Assembly: GCA_910587945.1 (NCBI GenBank)
Contig: CAJUNI010000064.1
Coordinates: 1-12,621, forward strand
From: an uncultured Parvibacter sp.
GTDB taxonomy: Bacteria > Actinomycetota > Coriobacteriia > Coriobacteriales > Eggerthellaceae
Direction: 5' to 3'
DNA: 12,621 bases
Part shown: positions 6,769 through 12,621 of the stretch, one piece after another
Numbering within the stretch: the stretch's first letter is position 1
How the letters are laid out: each line of letters opens with the position of its first letter
The notes under the pieces: model-generated
What the model was told of the DNA's origin: nothing
The model's database searches: none
Seen by the model: only the letters and a program-made list of their open reading frames with translations
Made by a program: the position numbers and the translations under genes

Positions 6769-8514
6769 TCAGGGCTCTACGTTGCTCGACGTCGATTCTT
6801 CAAGACCAAAACGTTGGTGATCAAACTTAAGCAACACAAAAAGCAGAATGCAACAAAGCAAAATGACAAGCGTGCCATAGGCCATGGCCACTCCGATGTG
6901 ATATTCCTGCATATTAGTAACGATGGAGACAGAAATCGGACGGTTGTAAACACCGTATAAAAGCGCCGACATGGTGTATTCGCCCATCGTACGTACGAAG
7001 ACCAAAATGGCTCCAGACAGTATGCCCCCAATCATGGCAGGGAGCGCCACAAAGACAAAGGTGCGAAGTGGTCCTGCACCAAGGCTTCGAGAGGCGTCTT
7101 CGGTATGTGCCCGTACGCCACTGGCTGCTACTTGAGAGGAGCTCAAGAGTAAGGGGAGGGCCATGATGGTGTAGGCAATGGGCAGGATTTCAAACGTACC
7201 TAAAAGGGATCGTCCGAACGAAAAGACATTGGGTTGAGCGAAAACGTTAATGAGATCGATGGCAATTACCGAAGCGGGCATACACCACGGAAGCATAAGC
7301 ATCCACCCAATAACGCCTGCGCTGCGGCTTTTTCCTCGTCGTGCCATAAGCGCGATGGGTACGGTCAAGATAAGTCCTGCAAGTACTGCCCAGGCTGACA
7401 TGATGAGACTATTTTCTAGGGGTTGGAACGTACGAGGATTGGTGAATACGGACTGGTAGTTCTCCCAGGTGAAGTCTGTAGGAAATGGCTCCATCATAAT
7501 CGATGAGGTAGACATACAAGACAGATAGAAAATTACTACCACAGGAAGCAGTACCAGGGTCATTTGGATAGCTATCAGAGCTGCTAGGAGTCCGCGCCAA
7601 AAATGCCCATGACTAAACTGGGGGCTCCAATAGACTGCGCGGGTGGATGTGGCTTTCTCATAGTGGCGACGTAGAGCCGTTAAACCAAGCGTGGCAATAA
7701 TACCCATTAAAAGAAGCACGATAACTTCAATGGAAGCAAGAGTCATATTGAAGTTTGTTTTTGCCATCACAATCTGTGTGGTAAGTACTCGGTAGCTTCC
7801 TCCAATAAGGGCTGGGGCTGAATACGATCCGATGGCAGATACGAATGTGGTGAGCGCTGAAGTTATAACCGCAGGTCGTATCACCGGCCAGATAGCATCG
7901 CGCAAAATAGCCCAGCGTCCGCCGCCCAAGCTTTGAACGGATTCGACCACATTTTTATCTATGAATTGGAGGGCGGTATAGAGATTGAGATAGAAGTAGA
8001 CGTACTGGGTGTAGGTGATAACGAAGACAATTCCCCAGAACCCGCCAAAGGTAAATGGCGGCCCTTCAAGGTTGAACAGGGTCTGGATAATTCTCGTTGC
8101 CATGCCGCTTTCGCCATAGAGCTGCATGAACGCTACCACAATAATGACGCCGGGGATCATCACAGGGCTCATCAGCAGAATCTGAATGATCCGACGATGG
8201 CGGCAGAAGAATCGTACGTAAATTGCCATGATTGATCCGACAATTCCGCAGGTAACCACTGACATTATTCCCACTGCGAGGGTGTTCAGGACAGCCGTTT
8301 GATTAACGCTTTTCCCGAAGAAATCAAGATAGCCACCAAGGCCCGCAGCTCCTTGGTCTCCTAGTGACAAGATGGCGGTGCGGATAATGGGGTAGAGAAT
8401 ATAGCCGACGGCAAGAAATGCCACGGCTATAAGGAAGAGTCCGAGCGCTCCTTTACGGGGGATCAACCGTAGTTTTTGGGAGATTTTTGCCGTCATTTGG
8501 GTGCTGATGTTCAT
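6769..8514 (-). CDS. Fused two-module ABC transporter permease (iron(III)/2-aminoethylphosphonate/thiamine-type family)
   Basis: This membrane subunit belongs to a binding-protein-dependent importer. The 581-residue protein is hydrophobic throughout, with about 12 membrane segments in two homologous halves; the second half begins near the segment GHFWRGLLAALIAIQMTLVL. Each half has an EAA-type ATPase-docking loop: SVQSLGGGRWAILRDAIWP in the first and DASRSLGAGPLRTFVFVALP in the second. Fused permeases of this kind (FbpB/AfuB type and the TIGR-type 2-aminoethylphosphonate permeases) work alone with one ATPase and one binding protein, as the gene set here suggests. The ATG at 8514 overlaps the ATPase stop in an ATGA arrangement and has GGAG 8 bases before it. 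The TGA stop at 6769-6771 is followed by only about a dozen codons before another stop, so it is a real terminator and not a selenocysteine codon. Substrate cannot be told from the permease. Confidence 0.88.
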   Translation of the reverse strand: MNISTQMTAKISQKLRLIPRKGALGLFLIAVAFLAVGYILYPIIRTAILSLGDQGAAGLGGYLDFFGKSVNQTAVLNTLAVGIMSVVTCGIVGSIMAIYVRFFCRHRRIIQILLMSPVMIPGVIIVVAFMQLYGESGMATRIIQTLFNLEGPPFTFGGFWGIVFVITYTQYVYFYLNLYTALQFIDKNVVESVQSLGGGRWAILRDAIWPVIRPAVITSALTTFVSAIGSYSAPALIGGSYRVLTTQIVMAKTNFNMTLASIEVIVLLLMGIIATLGLTALRRHYEKATSTRAVYWSPQFSHGHFWRGLLAALIAIQMTLVLLPVVVIFYLSCMSTSSIMMEPFPTDFTWENYQSVFTNPRTFQPLENSLIMSAWAVLAGLILTVPIALMARRGKSRSAGVIGWMLMLPWCMPASVIAIDLINVFAQPNVFSFGRSLLGTFEILPIAYTIMALPLLLSSSQVAASGVRAHTEDASRSLGAGPLRTFVFVALPAMIGGILSGAILVFVRTMGEYTMSALLYGVYNRPISVSIVTNMQEYHIGVAMAYGTLVILLCCILLFVLLKFDHQRFGLEESTSSNVEP

Positions 8515-9545
8515 TGAATAAGCTCCACAAATACCTGATCTCCAAGGGAGAATTGCTCGTAGGAAGGGTTGCTTAGCGCAAGCACCGTAATGGGGGAATT
8601 CTCGGATTCCAAAGGTGTCGTTATGGTCGCCGAACCGAGAGCCGCAGTTGCAGAGGTTGGGTCAGGTGTCGGAGCGAGGCGCGATACTACATACTCGGTA
8701 GCAAAGCCGCGATAACGTAAGGCAGAAACTTCAACTTTGCAGAGGGAGCGCGGGGTCGCGGCGCTGGTAAGACGAAGAGTTTCGGGGCGAGCGTGGAGAA
8801 GGCTGTCCGTAGCTGTGGAGTCGGGGATGCAATTCATGGTCCCCGTAAATTCGGCTACAAAATCGTTAGCCGGATGCTCGTAGATTTCATGGGGCGTACC
8901 CGTTTGTACGACGCGCCCTTCGTTCATGATGCTCACGGTGTCTGAGAGCGATAACGCTTCCTGTTGATCGTGGGTGATGAAGAGGGTCGTAACTCCAACC
9001 GATTGCTGAATGCGGCGTATCTCGGCTCGCAAACTGACGCGGAGCTCTTCATCTAAATTGGCCATGGGTTCGTCTAGGAGCAGCACTGATGGTGAAGGTG
9101 CGAGGGCTCGCGCAATAGCTACGCGCTGCTGCTGACCTCCCGAGAGTTCATCAATATTGCGGTTTGCAAGATGGGAAAGACCCACTAACTCCAAAGTCTC
9201 TTGGGCAATTTTCTCGCGCTGCCTCTTCTTAATACCCTGCATACGCAGGCCATAGGCCACATTTTGCAGCACGTTCATAGACGGAAAGAGCGCGTAGTTT
9301 TGAAACACCACCCCCATCGCTCGTCGCTCAGGGGGCAGTGCGGTTGCATCTTTTCCGTCAATACGGATGTCACCAGAGCTGGGAGTTAAGAACCCAGCTA
9401 CGAGGCGCAGGGTGGTGGTTTTGCCGCATCCGGAAGGCCCTAGGAGGGTATGAAGCTCTCCGTCAGCGATAGTGAGAGTAACATCAGAGAGGGCTGGTGT
9501 ATTCCCATAGACAAAACTGAGATGGTGAAGCTCGATAGTTGCCAC
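8511..9545 (-). CDS. ABC transporter ATP-binding protein (FbpC/PotA-like, with TOBE-like C-terminus)
   Basis: This cytoplasmic ATPase powers the importer. The 344-residue product has Walker A GPSGCGKTT (36-44), Q-loop Gln82 in FQNYALFP, signature LSGGQQQR (134-141), Walker B VLLLDEP (154-160), D-loop ANLD and H-loop His192. After about residue 240 a regulatory tail containing MNCIP, RPETLRL and ALRYRGFATEYVV fits a TOBE-like domain, as in FbpC, PotA and MalK. I chose the GTG at 9545: GGGAGG (9555-9560) lies 9 bases before it, protein similarity begins here, and the ATG start at 9614 would place an arginine/glutamine-rich stretch inside the upstream gene. It begins 20 bases after the binding-protein stop and overlaps the permease by 4 bases, so the three genes form one operon. 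Confidence 0.93.
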   Translation of the reverse strand: MATIELHHLSFVYGNTPALSDVTLTIADGELHTLLGPSGCGKTTTLRLVAGFLTPSSGDIRIDGKDATALPPERRAMGVVFQNYALFPSMNVLQNVAYGLRMQGIKKRQREKIAQETLELVGLSHLANRNIDELSGGQQQRVAIARALAPSPSVLLLDEPMANLDEELRVSLRAEIRRIQQSVGVTTLFITHDQQEALSLSDTVSIMNEGRVVQTGTPHEIYEHPANDFVAEFTGTMNCIPDSTATDSLLHARPETLRLTSAATPRSLCKVEVSALRYRGFATEYVVSRLAPTPDPTSATAALGSATITTPLESENSPITVLALSNPSYEQFSLGDQVFVELIQ

Positions 9546-9565
9546 AATCCTGCGCCTCCCGGTGG

Positions 9566-10648
9566 CTATTTGCTGGCGACGGTTTTGTCGTCGCTGTAAA
9601 TGGTGTTTTGCCAATCATCAAGCCATTGAGTTTGGTTTTCGGCAATAACAGACCAGTTTGCAGGCAAGGTCTTAATATCAGCCTTCATCCAATCCGGGGA
9701 ATCGGTAAGGGCGGAATCAAGGGCGGGCATGCGATTAAACTCGTTCGCGAGCATAGCCTCCGTATCCTTGCTACCAACAAACTCAAGGAATTTGGCTGCA
9801 GCATCGGCGTGAGGCGCATTGTTGATAGCGGCTACACAGTCGCACACAATGACTTCGCCTGACTCGGCGTTGATGTATTGCAGGGGCATTCCATTGTTGT
9901 CGCGATTGTCGATGATGTCATTCATCGTGGAAATGCCGATAGCGGCTTCGCCGTTGCCGATGGCCTTAAACATCATAGAGCCAGAGTTGTAATAGTTCTT
10001 GATGTTGGCATCGAGGCCTTTGAGATAGTTCATAGCTGCCGATTCGCCACCCTCTTGTTCATTGAAGTAGATGAGGTTGCAAACCGCTGCACGCATGGAA
10101 GAGGAAATGTAGTCCCGGGCTACAATTTTCCCTTGGTAGGCGCTATCGGTAAGGTCGCTCCAATCCTTTGGGGCAGAAGCGGCGTCTAATTCCGTGGTGT
10201 TATAGAACATCATGACGGGAGTTTTGATGGTGGCATACCAGTCGCCATTGGCGCCCTTATAGTCGGATGGCAATTCGTTTGCCCAGGTGGGAGTTGTTTG
10301 CGCGAAGCAGCCGTCTTCGGCCAGTTGCAAATAGATAGAAATGTCACCGCCATACATAATGTCGGCTTGGGGATTGGCCTTCTCGGACCGAACGCGATCG
10401 GCAAGCTCACCCTTAAGATTTACGAACTCTACGTTAATGCCGGTCTCAGCAGTGAATTCATCGGCTAAGGCAGTCAACATTTTTTCGGGATGGGTGGAGT
10501 AGACCACCACTGTGTCGCTGGCGGGTTGATCTGAAGCCGCGTTATCGGAGGAATTACTAGAAGAAGATTCCTGATTGCCGCAGCCTGCGAGAGCTAAAGT
10601 GAGAGCAAGAGTGCCGGCAGCAAGAGCAAGGAGTAGTTTTTTAGGCAT
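9566..10648 (-). CDS. ABC transporter substrate-binding lipoprotein (FbpA/phosphonate-like fold family)
   Basis: This extracellular, membrane-anchored solute receptor serves the adjacent ABC importer. The 360-residue precursor has a signal peptide MPKKLLLALAAGTLALTLAL and lipobox LAGC, with the lipidated Cys at residue 23, then a Ser/Asn-rich linker to about residue 40. The mature domain begins VVVYSTHPEKMLTALADEFTAE and continues with DIMYGGDISIYLQLAEDG, KTPVMMFYN and EFVGSKDTEAML, the pattern of the class of binding proteins that covers iron(III), 2-aminoethylphosphonate and thiamine receptors. Around the place where Neisseria FbpA has its iron-binding Tyr-Tyr pair this protein reads GISTMND, so a canonical ferric-iron site looks absent. 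The ATG at 10648 is chosen over an in-frame upstream ATG at 10663 because GGGAGG at 10656-10661 is 7 bases before it and the signal peptide begins there. Substrate unresolved. Confidence 0.88.
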   Translation of the reverse strand: MPKKLLLALAAGTLALTLALAGCGNQESSSSNSSDNAASDQPASDTVVVYSTHPEKMLTALADEFTAETGINVEFVNLKGELADRVRSEKANPQADIMYGGDISIYLQLAEDGCFAQTTPTWANELPSDYKGANGDWYATIKTPVMMFYNTTELDAASAPKDWSDLTDSAYQGKIVARDYISSSMRAAVCNLIYFNEQEGGESAAMNYLKGLDANIKNYYNSGSMMFKAIGNGEAAIGISTMNDIIDNRDNNGMPLQYINAESGEVIVCDCVAAINNAPHADAAAKFLEFVGSKDTEAMLANEFNRMPALDSALTDSPDWMKADIKTLPANWSVIAENQTQWLDDWQNTIYSDDKTVASK

Positions 10649-10853
10649 AAAAGTACCTCCCAATATAGGATAAGCCGTGCGTATTCCGTCATCTTAGGAC
10701 GGAGCAGCCTTGGGCTTCGGTGTTGTTATGGAGTTGTTCTCAGGTGATGGTGGCCGCAGAAGAGACCATCAGAAAATGAGCCGCAAGAGGCTCAATGCAG
10801 AAAGAGGAAACTTCTCGGCTGTGCAGAATTCAGCGGAGGATAACCTCGCAGGC
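10649..10853 (-). promoter_or_regulatory. Long structured leader of the ABC transporter operon, possible attenuator
   Basis: About 200 untranslated bases separate the promoter candidate from the binding-protein start. Read on the minus strand, they hold several hairpins. A six-pair stem TGAGCC/GGCTCA (10777-10794) runs into TTTTCT and looks like a weak intrinsic terminator. A seven-pair stem lies at 10745-10751/10765-10771 and a five-pair stem CCGTC/GACGG at 10686-10702. A segment GCCGAGAAG (complement of 10811-10819) could pair either with CTTGCGGC inside the terminator arm (10780-10787) or with CTTCTGCGGC (10753-10762), which would give alternative folds. I could not match it to a known riboswitch class. 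Short open frames on both strands here have no start signals or recognisable protein content and I treat the region as noncoding. Confidence 0.4.
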
Positions 10854-10862
10854 ATTTTAGCA
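10854..10862 (-). promoter_or_regulatory. Extended -10 promoter element candidate for the ABC transporter operon
   Basis: The minus strand reads TGCTAAAAT, an extended -10 box of the same form as the one before selA. No convincing -35 lies at the proper distance. A TTGACA exists at 10898-10903 on the same strand, but it is 38 bases away and has no good -10 of its own. The start would fall near 10847, giving the long leader. The remaining 10863-10950 bases hold the upstream region of the glycosyltransferase gene, in which I see no convincing plus-strand promoter apart from a weak TATGCT at 10920-10925. Confidence 0.4.
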
Positions 10863-10950
10863 CCGAAGGCGCACGAGAGGATTACGAAATAAGGGCGTGT
10901 CAAGATTTTGTCTTTGGCGTATGCTGGGTCGCTAACAGAAGGGAGAAGCA

Positions 10951-12204
10951 ATGCGTATTTTGACCGTGAGTGCTCAAAAACCTGACAGTACTGGCAGTGG
11001 CGTGTATCTGGCAGAAACCGCTCGTGGGTTCATGAAAAACGGTCACGAGGTATGCATTGTGGCGGGGATAGCTCCTGAGGATGAGCCGTGTTTGCCTGAA
11101 GGAGCGCGGTTTATTCCGGTGCGCTATGAGACAGAGTCACTGCCCTTTCCGGTATGCGGCATGAGCGATCAGATGCCCTATAAAGCAACGCGGTATCGCG
11201 ATATGACCCCGGCTATGGTTGAGGCCTTTGCTCGGGAATTTTCCCAGGTGATCAATGGTGTGGTTCAGGAGTTTGAGCCCGACTTGGTAGTTTGTCACCA
11301 CTTGTATCTGTTGACGGCGGTGGTAAGTGAATTATCCCTGCCGTGCCCTGTGACTGCGGTTTGCCATTCCACCGATTTACGTCAGATGGAACGTCATAAT
11401 TTGGAGCGCGAACGCATTGTGGCTGGAGTGCGGCGCTTGGATAGGATCTTCGCTCTCCACGCTGAGCAACGAGAGGAAATTATAGAGCTGTATGGCGTTG
11501 CGCCGGAGCGTGTGGTGGTAGTTGGAACCGGCTATAACGAGCATCTGTTTTTCCCAGTATTGGATCAGGACCAAAAGAAAGATTGTTTTGGAGAAGGGGG
11601 AGAAGGAGCAACAGAGGGTGCGTCAGAAGGTGCGCCTCTTCGCGTTATTTATGCCGGAAAGATATGGCGAAAAAAGGGTGTGGATTGCTTGCTGCGTAGC
11701 TTAAAGCTTCTACCGTTTGCACCAAGCGAACTCGTTGTTGATCTGGCTGGTGGTTATAACTCTGAGGATGAGCTTGCAACTATGAAGGAGTTGGCGGCAC
11801 AAGCGCCCTACGAGGTGAACTTCTTGGGAAAGCTTCCTCAAGAGGAGCTGGCTGATGCCTATCGCCGTGCCGATATTTTTGTGCTCCCCTCATTTTTCGA
11901 AGGACTGCCCTTGGTATTAGTTGAGGCATTGGCCTGTGGGTGTGTGGCGGTAACTACCGATCTTCCGGGTATCCAGCCCTGGCTTTCCCAGGCTCTTCCG
12001 GAGGCTCCCGTCTTTTACGTTGAGCCGCCGCGCATTGTGAATGCTGACGAACCGGTGGCAGCCGAGTTGCCTGGGTTTGAGGAGCGCTTGGCCGTGGCTG
12101 TGGAAGAGGCTGCAGCGATGGTGGCTGCTTGCGAAGGTACGCCTACGGAATGCCGCCATCTGTCTTGGAGTGCGCTCGCGGCGACCATGGTGCAGTCGGT
12201 GTAG
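10951..12204 (+). CDS. Glycosyltransferase family 4 protein
   Basis: This is a cytoplasmic or membrane-associated retaining glycosyltransferase of the GT-B fold that moves a sugar from a nucleotide-sugar donor to an unknown acceptor. The 417-residue product has the N-terminal Rossmann-like half (MRILTVSAQKPDSTGSGVYL with its Gly/Ser donor loop; PDLVVCHHLYLL). It then has the GTGYNEHLFFP hinge motif and the C-terminal donor half with IYAGKIWRKKGVDCLL. The motif FEGLPLVLVE provides the E-x7-E pair Glu317 and Glu325, which typifies GT4. Between hinge and donor domain lies a Gly/Glu/Ala-rich insert (214-228), low in complexity and probably a flexible loop. The ATG at 10951 follows GGGAG (10941-10945) by 5 bases. 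It stands alone, divergent from the ABC operon and convergent with the MFS gene. Nothing nearby identifies an acceptor. Start and family are well supported; the role is unknown. Confidence 0.9.
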   Translation: MRILTVSAQKPDSTGSGVYLAETARGFMKNGHEVCIVAGIAPEDEPCLPEGARFIPVRYETESLPFPVCGMSDQMPYKATRYRDMTPAMVEAFAREFSQVINGVVQEFEPDLVVCHHLYLLTAVVSELSLPCPVTAVCHSTDLRQMERHNLERERIVAGVRRLDRIFALHAEQREEIIELYGVAPERVVVVGTGYNEHLFFPVLDQDQKKDCFGEGGEGATEGASEGAPLRVIYAGKIWRKKGVDCLLRSLKLLPFAPSELVVDLAGGYNSEDELATMKELAAQAPYEVNFLGKLPQEELADAYRRADIFVLPSFFEGLPLVLVEALACGCVAVTTDLPGIQPWLSQALPEAPVFYVEPPRIVNADEPVAAELPGFEERLAVAVEEAAAMVAACEGTPTECRHLSWSALAATMVQSV

Positions 12205-12221
12205 GGAGACATGCGCGGGGG

Positions 12222-12308
12222 CTAGGGTGTGCGGGCGCGGGTGAGGCGCGAGGCTGGATGCGCGCGGCTGGCTCAGGCGTGACCTAGGGCGTGCGGGTGC
12301 GCGCGAGG
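12222..12308. repeat. Imperfect direct repeat of 25 bases, copies at 12222-12246 and 12284-12308
   Basis: The two copies agree at 21 of 25 positions, counted by eye, and sit 62 bases apart in an unusually GC-rich patch. The second copy is the end of the MFS gene including its stop. Read on the minus strand, the first copy would encode LTRARTP-stop against LARTRTP-stop in the gene. It looks like a diverged duplicate of the gene's tail lying just beyond its stop codon, in the gap between two converging genes. No T-rich terminator hairpin was found in the gap. Confidence 0.5.
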
Positions 12309-12621
12309 GCCAGGATGATACCTGCAGAAACTACCACCAGCGCGGCCAAGAGTGCCCAGGAAAAGCCCGTGGCAGAAGCCACAGCGGCTGAAGCGCCTGA
12401 GGTGCTTGCCCAGGAACTACCAGCGCTCATGACTCCTACGTAGGCGGCAGGACCCAGGCACGCAGCCAGCTGCAACACGAGGGACATGAGGGTTACGCCG
12501 TGGGAGTTCTGCTCCTCAGAAAGATCGTGCAATCCTGAGGTTTGTGCAGGTGAGAGTACGAGTCCGCAGCCAAGGTAGCCAAAGAATACGCCGCTGACTG
12601 CAATGGCAAGGTGTCCTGTTT
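12284..12621 (-). CDS. MFS transporter, DHA2-like, C-terminal part (5' end outside window)
   Basis: The frame is open from the right edge (in-frame codons from 12619) to the TAG at 12284-12286 and gives about 111 residues. It shows hydrophobic segments AIAVSGVFFGYLGCGLVL and, near the end, LLAALVVVSAGIILALA, framing a conserved stretch LSEEQNSHGVTLMSLVLQLA followed by ACLGPAAYVGVM. That middle stretch follows the pattern of DHA2/EmrB-QacA type drug-proton antiporters between their last few membrane helices (a hydrophilic acidic loop, HG, then Q..A...G). The loop before the last helix is rich in Ala, Ser and Thr. The substrate cannot be inferred from this fragment. The gene converges on the glycosyltransferase gene with a gap of 79 bases. 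Confidence 0.75.
   Translation of the reverse strand, partial: TGHLAIAVSGVFFGYLGCGLVLSPAQTSGLHDLSEEQNSHGVTLMSLVLQLAACLGPAAYVGVMSAGSSWASTSGASAAVASATGFSWALLAALVVVSAGIILALARTRTP

Noticed and set aside
6769..6771. TGA at the end of the permease as a possible selenocysteine codon, given the nearby sel genes
   Set aside because: Only about a dozen codons follow before the next stop and they show no conserved content. The stretch also carries the selA promoter candidate.
9566..10648. Naming the transporter as a ferric-iron (FbpABC) system
   Set aside because: Family resemblance is general and the paired tyrosines expected for iron binding were not found at the aligned site, so the substrate was left open.
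10861..10875. Plus-strand stretch CACCGAAGGCGCA resembling the core of a glycine riboswitch
   Set aside because: The flanking aptamer elements (the GGAGAG start and the CTCAGGCAAAAGGACAG segment) are not present in order, and no glycine-related gene follows.
10898..10903. TTGACA on the minus strand as the -35 of the ABC operon
   Set aside because: No acceptable -10 hexamer lies 16-18 bases downstream, and the extended -10 at 10854-10862 is 38 bases away.
10710..10951. Two roughly 60-codon open frames, one on each strand, between the ABC operon and the glycosyltransferase gene
   Set aside because: No ribosome site, no recognisable protein features, and the region better fits a leader and promoter region.
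10951..12204. Possibility that the glycosyltransferase is SenB, the selenosugar synthase of the selenoneine pathway
   Set aside because: It is a typical GT4 protein with the usual E-x7-E motif, no SenA or SenC partner is present, and it is separated from the sel genes by a divergent operon. Proximity to selAB alone is not evidence.

Overview
The window reads as a formate-hydrogenlyase and selenocysteine island from a monoderm anaerobe. The solute-binding protein is a lipoprotein, and base composition looks moderately GC-rich by eye. Coriobacteriia/Eggerthellales-like or a related Gram-positive gut or oral anaerobe is my best guess; the lineage is inference and only weakly supported. Layout, plus strand, 1-3184: a tightly packed run begins with the C-terminal end of a HycH/HyfJ-type hydrogenase assembly protein. 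It continues with the HycI hydrogenase maturation protease, a FocA-type formate channel, the FdhD sulfurtransferase that activates formate dehydrogenase, a beta-carbonic anhydrase, and, 30 bases after the carbonic anhydrase stop, the gene for selenocysteine tRNA (selC). The run ends in a strong hairpin. The upstream part of the hydrogenase operon, and probably a formate dehydrogenase gene, lie outside the window. Layout, minus strand, 3297-10648, in transcription order: a lipoprotein solute-binding protein, an ABC ATPase and a fused two-module permease form one import system. They are followed after 68 bases by selA and selB. selA has its own extended -10 promoter candidate, and the transporter has a roughly 200-base leader with a terminator-like hairpin. 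selB converges on selC, and the hairpin between them probably stops transcription from both sides. Layout, 10951-12621: a GT4-family glycosyltransferase on the plus strand converges on the C-terminal end of a DHA2-type MFS transporter on the minus strand. The short gap between them is extremely GC-rich and carries a diverged copy of the MFS gene's tail. How it fits together: FocA moves formate. A formate dehydrogenase (probably selenocysteine-containing, outside the window) needs FdhD for its molybdenum/tungsten cofactor sulfur and SelA, SelB and tRNA-Sec for its active-site residue. HycI and HycH mature the partner [NiFe] hydrogenase. Carbonic anhydrase handles the CO2/bicarbonate product. 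The neighbourhood thus gathers most of the accessory machinery for formate oxidation to H2 and CO2. The selenophosphate synthetase gene selD is not in the window. No CRISPR array, insertion sequence or integrase was seen.
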